Shown piece after piece: positions 7,540 to 15,783 of a DNA stretch of 64,000 nt. Origin of the DNA: Luteibacter aegosomaticola (GTDB lineage: Bacteria > Pseudomonadota > Gammaproteobacteria > Xanthomonadales > Rhodanobacteraceae); the NCBI RefSeq assembly GCF_023078475.1, contig NZ_CP095741.1:2294001-2358000 (forward strand). The letters are read 5' to 3'. Within the stretch, counting starts at the first letter, position 1; each line of letters begins with the position of its first letter. The translations under genes were made by a program, and so were the position numbers. The notes beneath the pieces are model-generated. The model ran no database searches. It saw nothing but the letters and a program-made list of their open reading frames with translations, and was not told where the DNA came from.

Positions 7540-9867
7540 CTAACTCAACATTTTCCTCAGTCGCCGCAGGATCCATGCAAGGTCGTGGTGCGGATCGGCC
7601 TCACCGCGACCCTCGGCGGCTGCCGTGGTTTCAAGGTGACTCCCTGTGCTCGCAGCCGGTGGCGTTACAGTGCCTCGCGTTTCAAACGTCACCTTCATGG
7701 CGTCTACGACGTCGGTGGGCGAAGTGCCTTTGCCCACGCTGTTCTCGATCGTCCAGACCACGTGGCTATGGTAGAAGGTGGTGCCGTGCAGTTCGGGCAG
7801 CCGGTCGGGCGTCAGGCGGAACAGGATGTGGCGTGCCGTGATGGGCGGGCGCGTTGCATATTCGGGCTCTCCCGACACCGGTTCAGCCACCTCGCCCGAC
7901 TCCGCTTCGCGAACGACATGCGGCGGAGTGAGCACGAACTGGTTCTGGCCGACCACGTCGCCGTATCCAGCGACAGGCGCTTCGCCGCCCTTGTGTCCAG
8001 CGGCGTACATCGGAATGGACAGGGTGATCGTGTCGGTGTCGGGGTCGAAGTTTTCGATGTCAACAGGGAAGCCGATGGCCACGCCGTTGACGATGTGGCC
8101 CAGGGGGACAACGTCGGGGCCGGACGATCGATCGCCGCGTTCCGGCATGATCACGGCGGGCAACGTGCCACCACCCGGCAGGGCGCTTGCATCTTCGATG
8201 ATGACGTTCGTAGGCGGCGATTTATTGGTGTTCGTCCCGCCCCCGGCCAGGGCCGTATCGATCCAGTAGGCGAAGGGGATGGTGCCGCCAGGTAGCTTTT
8301 CCAGTTCCGCCCACGGAAGCACGATGTCGAGCTCACCGTCGGGCGGTGTCAGGTCCGCTTCAACTACGGGGTACGTCGCCAGCACGAAATCTTCCGGGTC
8401 GACACCCGCGCGGGCGATGATCTTGATGACGTCCCCAGCTTTGAACGCCGGCCTGAAGCCATCGGATCCGTCGTCCATGCGCGATAGTTTCGGGACTTTT
8501 GCCGTGGCATCTTCCTCGCGGTCGCTGATCGGGATCCGGTTAGGCATATCGCTAGCGGAACGCGTCTCCAGCTCAATGAGGTTTTCGTTGGGCTCGGTGC
8601 CTGGGTCGGGATCGATAATGCCGCCAGCGACATGCAAATTGATCTCCACCCGATGCGGGGCGGATTTACCGCGGACGTTGCCTTCCTCGCTAATAACGTT
8701 GTAGGCGACATCGACCGCTACCGTCACGTCGTCGGCGTCTTCGTTCCCGACGAGCCACGCAGCGAGTACGGCAGCGTATTCAACGCTGATCTCAATTAGG
8801 TCGGGGTTCTCAACACGCACATGGTCTGTGACGGTGTCGTCGCCAAACAGGATCTCGATCGAGTCCCGGTCGGTGATGTCCGGATGGGATGGGATCTGCA
8901 CGACGACCAGTGCGCGGGCGTCAGCCTCGTCGATGATCTGGCTGCCGACGGGATCATCGTCATAGGCCGGGACAGCCGGTTCATCCAGATCGTCGATGGC
9001 ATCCTCGAGACTGACTCGGATGAGCATAGACCGGGACAGCGGCGATGGGTTTTCTTCGCGGGGCATCACGTCGCACTGGAAATCCCACTCCCCATCGCCC
9101 TGTGCTTCAATGAAGCCGCGATAGAAGCGAAGCGTGATTACTTCTGATGAGTTCCCATACGGAACGACCGCGAAGTGGGTTGGATCGGTGTCCATGACCT
9201 TGTTGACATAGGGCCGGATCCAGTCCGCCGCCTTCTCGCCGGTGTAACCGGGGAGCGTGGCTTCAATATAGTCGGCGCCAGCAAACGTCTTCGACGTAAT
9301 ACCGTTCTTGATGATGTCGTCGTCGAAGATCAGTGCGGCCAGGAACGCGCCGCCGGGGCTTGGGCGAATCGTGTCGATGGTCAGTTTTGCGGGCAGGCCG
9401 CTGGCAGACGATCCACCATATTTAACGAGCCAGGTCATGTCGAACGAATTATGGTCGAACTCGACAGGACCAAAGAATTTGGCGGGAACCTCAAATTCAA
9501 TGATGTCGGGTGGATCGTCGCCTAAGCGAAGCGTGTACACCTCGGCGAAAATCGTCAGTTCGAAGGTGTCGGAGTCCATATATCCGTCTGGCATCAGATC
9601 ATCGAGCGCACCAAGACGGACCGTAAAGCCATTGTTATAGCCGCTGAGGGTGATTAGCCCGTCTTCGACTTCGTCGTCAGGCAGATCGGTGATGGGGCGC
9701 GCGAGGTTGGGCGGAAGGACGTGCGCGGCAAACGGAATGTCGGCCTCGGGCGAGAAGGGCGTGATGCGCTTACGCCGCGAGCCCGGCGTAAGCCAGGCGC
9801 GGAAGTGTGTGCGGGAAACGACGCGTGCAGCGGCGCGGCGCAGGGCGCGCTTGGTCATCCGTTTCAT
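7540..9867 (-). CDS. Divergent Ig-like repeat protein (Ig operon gene 1)
   Basis: The predicted protein has 775 residues; ATG at 9867 has AAGGAG upstream. The first 35 residues are very basic (MKRMTKRALRRAAARVVSR) with no hydrophobic core, so this is not a typical Sec signal. It keeps the N-terminal module hallmark (VKYGGSSASGLPAKLTID ... PGG) and later modules such as LPGGGTLPAVIMPERGD, but is more acidic and more diverged than the two genes after it. A 90-bp gap to the next gene and the same strand make it the first gene of the operon. Function is unknown. Confidence 0.68.
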   Translation of the reverse strand: MKRMTKRALRRAAARVVSRTHFRAWLTPGSRRKRITPFSPEADIPFAAHVLPPNLARPITDLPDDEVEDGLITLSGYNNGFTVRLGALDDLMPDGYMDSDTFELTIFAEVYTLRLGDDPPDIIEFEVPAKFFGPVEFDHNSFDMTWLVKYGGSSASGLPAKLTIDTIRPSPGGAFLAALIFDDDIIKNGITSKTFAGADYIEATLPGYTGEKAADWIRPYVNKVMDTDPTHFAVVPYGNSSEVITLRFYRGFIEAQGDGEWDFQCDVMPREENPSPLSRSMLIRVSLEDAIDDLDEPAVPAYDDDPVGSQIIDEADARALVVVQIPSHPDITDRDSIEILFGDDTVTDHVRVENPDLIEISVEYAAVLAAWLVGNEDADDVTVAVDVAYNVISEEGNVRGKSAPHRVEINLHVAGGIIDPDPGTEPNENLIELETRSASDMPNRIPISDREEDATAKVPKLSRMDDGSDGFRPAFKAGDVIKIIARAGVDPEDFVLATYPVVEADLTPPDGELDIVLPWAELEKLPGGTIPFAYWIDTALAGGGTNTNKSPPTNVIIEDASALPGGGTLPAVIMPERGDRSSGPDVVPLGHIVNGVAIGFPVDIENFDPDTDTITLSIPMYAAGHKGGEAPVAGYGDVVGQNQFVLTPPHVVREAESGEVAEPVSGEPEYATRPPITARHILFRLTPDRLPELHGTTFYHSHVVWTIENSVGKGTSPTDVVDAMKVTFETRGTVTPPAASTGSHLETTAAAEGRGEADPHHDLAWILRRLRKMLS

Positions 9868-10093
9868 CGATGTGCTCCTTGCGGATTGTGAGGGCCGATA
9901 CCCGCCCGGGACCGCCGTGACGTATGCGTCCAGCTGTGATCCCTACCCAGTTCCGTTGCCGTGGCATCCATGCCTGGCTATTCCATGCCGTGGCGATCCA
10001 TTCGCCATGCCGCCGTGGCCCGGGGAGATATCGTTGGACCACTATAAGCGTATGAAATAAAAAGCAAATATCACGTTCGTTGTAGGCGCCGAC

Positions 10094-10107
10094 GTCCGGA
10101 ATCGGAC
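10094..10107. promoter_or_regulatory. Palindrome upstream of the Ig operon (copy 1)
   Basis: GTCCGGAATCGGAC is a perfect 5-4-5 palindrome in the 342-bp gene-free stretch 9868-10209 ahead of the Ig-like operon. A near-identical palindrome lies 75 bp away. This is a probable binding site for a dimeric regulator; the regulator is not identified. Confidence 0.45.
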
Positions 10108-10168
10108 ACCATTTTCGTGCCGTTTTTCACTAGCCTCGCGCAACCCGCATGGCGCCTCGATTCACGTC

Positions 10169-10182
10169 GTCCGGTTCCGGAC
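10169..10182. promoter_or_regulatory. Palindrome upstream of the Ig operon (copy 2)
   Basis: GTCCGGTTCCGGAC is a perfect 6-2-6 palindrome matching copy 1 at 12 of 14 bases. A further GTGTCCGATATCG half-site-like stretch follows at once. Nothing else gene-like was found in 9868-10209. Confidence 0.45.
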
Positions 10183-10209
10183 AACGTGTCCGATATCGAA
10201 CAAAACGGG

Positions 10210-10929
10210 CTACCGGATCGCGATGATCCACAGTGCCGCTCCCTGAACGGGAGCCGCAGTCCAGTGCACCTGGTACGTGCCGGCCTTGTCGACCTGGCGC
10301 CAGGCGACCGCACCTTGCACACCACTCTCGTCTGGCAGCTCCACGAAGCTATCGATGAGCGTGAATCCGTCGCCGGGCACGGCGGTCATCCGCTTGACGC
10401 CGCCATCGCCCCACCAGAAGGCGAGCAGCGTTGCGGGGCCATCCACGGTGATCTCCTTGCTGGCGACCACCAGCGAGGCGTCGGCGTAGTTTTGTGCGAA
10501 GGCCTGTACGCGCGTGGCGTTGCGCACCTCGACAAAGGGTAGGGAAAGCTCCCCCTTCGGTTCGCCGGGCTTGGCGATGGAAAGGCGGTGCCCCGGGCCG
10601 CCTTTGGCGGCAAGCGCGACGTACGCGGTCACGCCGAAGCGGTCGCCGTAGTTGGCGTAGGTCAATCCGTGACCCAGTGACTTCCAGCGGTTGCCATAGG
10701 TGTCCTTCGGGCCACCATCGTTGCTGGCATAGCCGGCGTTGAAGGCGATGAGCACGCTGCCATTGGAGGCGGTATCCATGGCGGGCGTCACCGCGGGATC
10801 CGTGCCCAGGCCTTCGCCCTGGCCGAGGAAAACGTGGGCGCCGAGCGACGGGCCCGGTTCATCGGCGGCAGCCACGGGTCCGCTCAGGCCGGCGGTGGCG
10901 AACAGCGCGGTAAGTAACAGCAAGCGCAT
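10210..10929 (-). CDS. Secreted hypothetical protein
   Basis: The predicted protein has 239 residues. ATG at 10929 follows a clear GGAGG, and the N-terminus MRLLLLTALFATAGLSG...AAADE is a good Sec signal peptide with cleavage near residue 22. The mature part is predicted soluble and rich in Gly, Ala and Trp, with no cysteines and no motif I can assign. It ends ...VQGAALWIIAIR. It lies upstream of, and on the same strand as, the Ig-like operon, but 342 bp containing two palindromes separate them, so joint transcription is doubtful. A periplasmic or extracellular location is likely. Confidence 0.65.
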   Translation of the reverse strand: MRLLLLTALFATAGLSGPVAAADEPGPSLGAHVFLGQGEGLGTDPAVTPAMDTASNGSVLIAFNAGYASNDGGPKDTYGNRWKSLGHGLTYANYGDRFGVTAYVALAAKGGPGHRLSIAKPGEPKGELSLPFVEVRNATRVQAFAQNYADASLVVASKEITVDGPATLLAFWWGDGGVKRMTAVPGDGFTLIDSFVELPDESGVQGAVAWRQVDKAGTYQVHWTAAPVQGAALWIIAIR

Positions 10930-11036
10930 GCAAATCCTCCAAAGGTTGTACTTGTCACGCGGCCCAGCCTGCGCCACGCTGCACATTGCGGCGCGCTGGG
11001 CCAACGATACGCGCGCCACCCCTGGGGATAGCGCTC

Positions 11037-11738
11037 GTGGCGGACGAAACCGACTTCCTCGACCTGTACGGCAAGCTGCGCCTGCAGCCCGATTGCTCGT
11101 TGGCTGATTTCAAGCAGGCATACCGCCGCCACGTCTCCCAATGGCACCCCGACCGCCGCTCGCGCGGCGAGCGTGCCGATGCGCTCGCCGCCCGGCGCCT
11201 GCAACGGCTGATGGCCCAATACTCCGCAGCCATGGATTTCCACCGAAGGCACGGCCGCCTCCCCGGCGCCGCCCCCGCCACCACAACGCCCCCCTGTAGG
11301 AGCGCGCTTGCGCGCGATCCCGACACCGTCCGTGATAGCGCAGCGGTGAATGACCCGGCGCCTGCCGCTGTACCTGACGATATCGCCGCACCTATCGCGC
11401 GCAAGCGCGCTCCTACACGGTTTGCGTGGGTTGGCGTGTTGGTGGTGGCGGGGGTGTTGGTTTGGGATTTTGTGCCGGATCCGGATCGGGTGGACCCCGT
11501 CGCCGAGGGCGTGCCGGCGGTGACGGCCGAGGCGGCACCCGTGGTCAGCACGGCATCGCTGACTATCGGCATGAAGGATGACGAGGTCACGGCCCTCGAG
11601 GGCGAGCCGACGTTGCGTAGCGCGGATCGCTGGGAGTACGGCCCCTCGTGGGTACGGTTCGAGGGTGGCTCCGTCGTCGACTGGTACAGCTCGCCACTGC
11701 GGACCCTGCATGTCCGCTCCGCGCACGCGCCGCGTTGA
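11037..11738 (+). CDS. Membrane-anchored J-domain protein carrying a translated REP pair
   Basis: The GTG at 11037 is chosen because GGGGA precedes it and the J domain begins immediately; 233 residues result. The J domain has its HPD motif at about residues 37-39 and would stimulate the ATPase of an Hsp70 partner. A low-complexity linker follows, then one transmembrane segment (WVGVLVVAGVLVWDFV), then a C-terminal domain resembling SmpA/OmlA-type modules (IGMKDDEVTALEGEPTL). The linker contains two inverted REP copies (11295-11318 and 11394-11417), read as CRSALARD and IARKRAPT. Its stop abuts the convergent sugar-transferase stop with no gap. Confidence 0.7.
   Translation: MADETDFLDLYGKLRLQPDCSLADFKQAYRRHVSQWHPDRRSRGERADALAARRLQRLMAQYSAAMDFHRRHGRLPGAAPATTTPPCRSALARDPDTVRDSAAVNDPAPAAVPDDIAAPIARKRAPTRFAWVGVLVVAGVLVWDFVPDPDRVDPVAEGVPAVTAEAAPVVSTASLTIGMKDDEVTALEGEPTLRSADRWEYGPSWVRFEGGSVVDWYSSPLRTLHVRSAHAPR
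11295..11417. repeat. REP inverted pair inside the J-domain gene
   Basis: Two 24-bp REP copies in opposite orientation (11295-11318 and 11394-11417) flank a 75-bp spacer. The whole 123-bp unit is in frame and keeps the gene open. Confidence 0.9.
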
Positions 11739-13139
11739 TTAGCGCGCGCCACGGCCGAAGATCACCACTTCCACCGTCTCGATCAGGATCACCAGGTCGA
11801 GGAACAGGCTGTGGTTCTTCACGTAGAACAGGTCGTACTTGAGCTTCTCGGCGGCGTCTTCTTCCGACGCGCCGTACGAATAGCAAAGCTGCGCCCAGCC
11901 GGCCAGGCCGGGTTTGATGCTATGGCGCAGGTTGTAATAGCGGATCTTGCCTTCCAGATCCGACACGAACTGCGGTCGTTCCGGGCGCGGGCCGACGATG
12001 CTCATATCGCCGCGCACCACGTTCCACAGCTGCGGCAGCTCATCGAAGCGCAGCTTGCGGCAGATCTTGCCTACGCGGGTCACGCGGTCGTCGTTGGCCT
12101 TGGCCCAGCGTGCCACGCCGTCCATTTCGGCATCGGTGCGCATGCTGCGGAACTTGTAGAGCCAGAAGGTGCGGCCTTGCTCGCCCACTCGCTCCTGCCG
12201 GTAGAAGATGGGCTGGCCGCGGCCGGATTCGAGCCGGATGCACAGGGCCACGCACAGCATCAGCGGCCAGCAGAGCAGGGCGATGGCGAGCGAGGCGAGG
12301 ATATCGAAGGCGCGCTTGGCGAACAGCGCGAACGGCGTGGCATTGAAGCCACCGGAGAACACCAGCCACGACGGGTCGAGCATGGTGAGCTGCACGCGGC
12401 CGGCCTCGCGTTCCACAAAGGTGGTGAGGTCCGTGATCTGCACGCCGAGCTGGCGGCAGGCGAGCAGGTCGTCCATGGGGAGCGAACCGCGCCGGTCGTC
12501 CACGCCGACGACGATCTCGCTGATGCGCTCGCGCCGTGCCAGATCGGCCAGCGGGATATCGCGCGCCATGAGCAGCGGCTCGGGGACCTGCGGGGTATCG
12601 CTCGGGCCGGGCACATAGCCGACCAGGAAGAAGCCGCGGCGATCGGAACGGCGGCGCATGCGGTTATGAATCTGTGCAGCACGTTCGCCCGCGCCAAGGA
12701 TCAGGACGCGGCGCTTCAGCGCATCCATCTCCACCAGGCGCATGAACAGGCCGCGGAAGCCGGCGGTCGTGAGGAAGCCGAAGACGAGGCCCATGCCGAG
12801 CACGCCGCGGCCGACGTAGGCCTGCGGGATCACGTAGTAACCAACGATCAGTGCAAGGCCGCCAAGGATGAAGGCGATCGCATGCCGGGCCAGTTGGCCG
12901 CGCCAGCTCATGCGCAGGTTGCCGCGGTACTCGCCGAGCGCTGCCATGCCGAGGAAGATCACCACGGCGAACATCACCGCGCGTGCGATCACCGTTTGAT
13001 TCGACGCCTGCAGGTCTTCCGGCGAAGGCGCGAAGCGGATCCACGTGGCGAGGTTAAGCGAGAGCGCGAGGAGCAATAGCTCCACGACGCCGAGGAGCGT
13101 TAGCCAGCGAACGATCGGCTGCCGGAAGAGACGGAACAT
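11739..13139 (-). CDS. Polyprenyl-phosphate sugar transferase (exopolysaccharide initiation)
   Basis: The predicted protein has 466 residues and starts at ATG 13139 after AGGGG. The N-terminus has several transmembrane helices, a central Rossmann-like region ([13 protein letters not shown]) and a C-terminal bacterial sugar-transferase domain (about residues 270-466) with the hallmark [14 protein letters not shown] and the ending [18 protein letters not shown]. This tail is typical of the PEP-CTERM-associated EpsB-2 type. The enzyme transfers a sugar-1-phosphate to undecaprenyl phosphate at the inner membrane as the first step of repeat-unit assembly. No other glycosyltransferases are nearby, but a UDP-sugar dehydrogenase lies 2.6 kb upstream. 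Confidence 0.88.
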   Translation of the reverse strand: MFRLFRQPIVRWLTLLGVVELLLLALSLNLATWIRFAPSPEDLQASNQTVIARAVMFAVVIFLGMAALGEYRGNLRMSWRGQLARHAIAFILGGLALIVGYYVIPQAYVGRGVLGMGLVFGFLTTAGFRGLFMRLVEMDALKRRVLILGAGERAAQIHNRMRRRSDRRGFFLVGYVPGPSDTPQVPEPLLMARDIPLADLARRERISEIVVGVDDRRGSLPMDDLLACRQLGVQITDLTTFVEREAGRVQLTMLDPSWLVFSGGFNATPFALFAKRAFDILASLAIALLCWPLMLCVALCIRLESGRGQPIFYRQERVGEQGRTFWLYKFRSMRTDAEMDGVARWAKANDDRVTRVGKICRKLRFDELPQLWNVVRGDMSIVGPRPERPQFVSDLEGKIRYYNLRHSIKPGLAGWAQLCYSYGASEEDAAEKLKYDLFYVKNHSLFLDLVILIETVEVVIFGRGAR

Positions 13140-13268
13140 CAGTACACCCCTGTGGCCCACGCAATGTTTGCGTGCTGATGCGATGAAGGCTAGGCGTGGG
13201 GGCGGGGTGTGTCGATTGCACTTACGGTTTGCGCGATGGCTAGGCCGAATGGTTGTAACACTGCTGTA

Positions 13269-14021
13269 TCACAACAGATGCACACGGGCCTCGCGCACGG
13301 CCGCTGGCGTTGCCACGGCGGCGATCCATTGGTCGGCGTCGCCGAGGTTGCGGGTGTGGCACGGCGGCGCGAAAAACGCATCGGGCGGCGGCATCTGCAG
13401 CTCGCTCGGCGGTGCGGGTGTCGTCGCGGGATCGGTACGGAAGCCCACGCCAAAGGCTTTCAGCAAGGCTTCCTTGCGCGTCCACAGTTCCATCAGCCGG
13501 CGTGCGCGACATGCGGGGCGCAGGCCGTGCACGTCCATCGCTTCGCGGCGGGTGCAGAACATGGGCACCAGCGCATCCAGGTCGATCTTCGCCGGCACCA
13601 CTTCGATATCGACGCCGATGGTCGCGGCCGTCGAGACCGAAAGCGCCACCATGCTGCCGCTATGGCTGAGGCTGGTGGAAAAGGCGACGCCGGGCAGGTG
13701 GGGTTTGCCTTCGGCCGTGGCCGCGAGTGGTACGTCCTCGGGTGCGGCATCGATGCATTGGCCGATGGCGATGCGCCATACGGCGTGGGCGAGCGTGTAG
13801 GTGGCACGGTCGCTCTGGTAGCGGAAGCGGGCGGCCCGCGTGCGTTCCGTCCGGTCGAGCAGTTCGCCCGCCGCGGCCACCTGGCTGGCGAACGCCTTCG
13901 TATCGAAGACGAGCACGCTGGCTTCATGCGCACGGGCTGCGCCGAAGCCACTCGCGCGGATGAGCTCGCCGACCTCTTCGACAAACACCTGCTTGCGGTC
14001 GCGGCTCATCCGTCCGTCCAT
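13269..14021 (-). CDS. 4'-phosphopantetheinyl transferase (Sfp type)
   Basis: The predicted protein has 250 residues. Signature motifs are visible: GVDIEVV near residue 135 (Mg-binding Asp and Glu) and WTRKEALLKAFG near residue 178, plus the substrate-recognition stretch FSTSLSHSGSMVALS. Such enzymes attach the phosphopantetheine arm of CoA to carrier proteins of NRPS, PKS or fatty-acid systems. The start overlaps the stop of the GMC oxidoreductase gene (TGATG), so the two are translationally coupled. Its likely client within the window is the partial NRPS gene at the left edge. Confidence 0.88.
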   Translation of the reverse strand: MDGRMSRDRKQVFVEEVGELIRASGFGAARAHEASVLVFDTKAFASQVAAAGELLDRTERTRAARFRYQSDRATYTLAHAVWRIAIGQCIDAAPEDVPLAATAEGKPHLPGVAFSTSLSHSGSMVALSVSTAATIGVDIEVVPAKIDLDALVPMFCTRREAMDVHGLRPACRARRLMELWTRKEALLKAFGVGFRTDPATTPAPPSELQMPPPDAFFAPPCHTRNLGDADQWIAAVATPAAVREARVHLL

Positions 14022-15694
14022 CAGGTGAGCCCGCTACCCTCGCACGCCGCGAGCAGCACGCGAAGGTGATCGGCCAGGCGGAGGCTGAGTGCCACCAGGG
14101 TGAACGTGGGAAACGCCCAGCCGCTGGTGGGGAATACCGAGCTGCCGGCGACGTGGAGGTTGTGCACGCCATGCACCTTGCCGTCCGTATCTACCACGCC
14201 CGAGTTGGCGTCGGTCGACATGCGCGTGGTGCCCATGTGGTGGGCCGTGCCGAAGACTTCCGGTGCCGCCGTCGCGTCGTTGGCCCACGGCGCGACTTCG
14301 AACGTCCCTCCGCAGGCATCGGCGAGCGGCTTGCCGGCCAGGGTTGTGAGCGTGCGGTACGTGTAGCGGTCGAGTTCGGTGAGGCGCCAGTCCACGTTCA
14401 CCCGGCGCAGGCCGAGCGCGTCGCGGGTGTTGCCGAGCGTGATGCGTGAATCGCGGTTGGGGGCTTGCTCGAAGAAGCCGACCAGCTCGACGCGTTCACT
14501 GCGCACGGTGGGCTTGTCGGCCACTTTCTGCGCGGCGGCACGGATCACGTCGCCGATATGCAGCCCGAGGCTGACGGCGCTCATGGCGAGATTGGGCGGG
14601 ACGGCGACGGCGGTGGCGGTCGGGCCATTGCTCATGGCCGCCGAAAGACGGGCCTCGAGCACCGTGGCTTCATCACGGCTCGGCGGACGCAGCGCCGCAC
14701 GGACATTGCGCAGGGCGCGGATGCCTTTGGGCAGCTCGCCTTCCACGGCGAACGGGTGGACGCGGCCATTCAGGATGCGGTGACGGCGCTGGGCGTCGGA
14801 GGCCAGGCCGATCTCGGCAGCGACCGGCAGGCGTACCTTGCCGATGGTGCGCTCGTACGGGCGCGTGAGCGTGTCGGGTGAGCGCGAGTGCACGCTGCCG
14901 ATCGTCCCGCGCGGATGGTCCATGAAATAGCGGCCGACGAGATCACGATCGTTGCCGAGGCCGCAGGGCGCGACGCTATCGGACAGCAGCAGGAGGCGGG
15001 CATTCTCGATGCCACCCGCCGCGAGCACGAAGTGGCGCGCGTTGATGTGGCCACGGCGGCCGCTCAGCGAGCCGATCCGCGCGCGAACCACCGCGGTGGC
15101 CGAGGCGTTGGCCTCGAGTTCCATCAGGTTCGCGTGCAGGAGCACGGTGATATTGGGCGCGGTGCGCATCTCGTCCCGGTAGGCTTCGCCGAAAAGGATG
15201 GGGCTGCGCGCGAACAGGAGGTTTGCCAGCGCCTCGGGATCGAGATCCAGCGGCTGGCGTTGTGTCGGGCCGTCGAATTGCCCTGGGCCGAACGTATGCG
15301 TGGGGTCGATCTGGCAGAAGTCGCGTGCCTTCGTATACCACGGTGCCAGATCGGCATAGCGCAGCGGCCAGCCGCTTTCAGGGACCCACTCACGTGGTTC
15401 CAGGTCGGTATCCGCGAAGGGAATGCAGCCACCACCCCATAGGGTGCAACTGCCACCAAACACGCGCATGCGCGAATGCGCCATGTCGAACGGCGCGCCA
15501 CCCACGGCGGTGCCTTCATAGAGCGCCTGGCTGCGGTCTTCACCGGCCAGGCCGCCACTTTCCACCAGCAGCACGCGCACCTGGGTGCCCAGGAAGGCGC
15601 GGGCGATAGCGATGCCGGCCGGCCCGGCGCCAATCACGCACAGGTCGGCCTGATGGTCGGTAGGGACCGACCCGTCAAGGTAATCGAGGATCAC
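14021..15694 (-). CDS. GMC-family FAD oxidoreductase
   Basis: The predicted protein has 557 residues. The FAD-binding GAGPAGIAIAR lies near residue 22, FGGSCTLWGGG near 80, and the C-terminal GMC signature HHMGTTRMS followed by VHNLHVAGSSVFPTSGW near 490-535. GMC enzymes oxidise alcohols or sugars using FAD; the substrate is not evident. No signal peptide is present, so it is probably cytoplasmic. It overlaps the PPTase start by TGATG and lies downstream of the nucleotide-sugar dehydrogenase gene with a gap of 89 bp, so all three may share a transcript. Coupling to a PPTase suggests a role in tailoring a secondary metabolite, which is inference. Confidence 0.85.
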   Translation of the reverse strand: MILDYLDGSVPTDHQADLCVIGAGPAGIAIARAFLGTQVRVLLVESGGLAGEDRSQALYEGTAVGGAPFDMAHSRMRVFGGSCTLWGGGCIPFADTDLEPREWVPESGWPLRYADLAPWYTKARDFCQIDPTHTFGPGQFDGPTQRQPLDLDPEALANLLFARSPILFGEAYRDEMRTAPNITVLLHANLMELEANASATAVVRARIGSLSGRRGHINARHFVLAAGGIENARLLLLSDSVAPCGLGNDRDLVGRYFMDHPRGTIGSVHSRSPDTLTRPYERTIGKVRLPVAAEIGLASDAQRRHRILNGRVHPFAVEGELPKGIRALRNVRAALRPPSRDEATVLEARLSAAMSNGPTATAVAVPPNLAMSAVSLGLHIGDVIRAAAQKVADKPTVRSERVELVGFFEQAPNRDSRITLGNTRDALGLRRVNVDWRLTELDRYTYRTLTTLAGKPLADACGGTFEVAPWANDATAAPEVFGTAHHMGTTRMSTDANSGVVDTDGKVHGVHNLHVAGSSVFPTSGWAFPTFTLVALSLRLADHLRVLLAACEGSGLT

Positions 15695-15783
15695 GGCAGT
15701 ACTCCCAGCTAAGAGCGTTCCGAGTGCATTCTTGTTTTTGGTGTCGGAGCGCTTATCCGCGCCCTCTCATGTGCGGTGCGGGA

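Noticed and set aside
11811..13079. 422-residue open frame opposite the sugar transferase
   Set aside because: Antisense shadow; the minus strand carries conserved transferase motifs.
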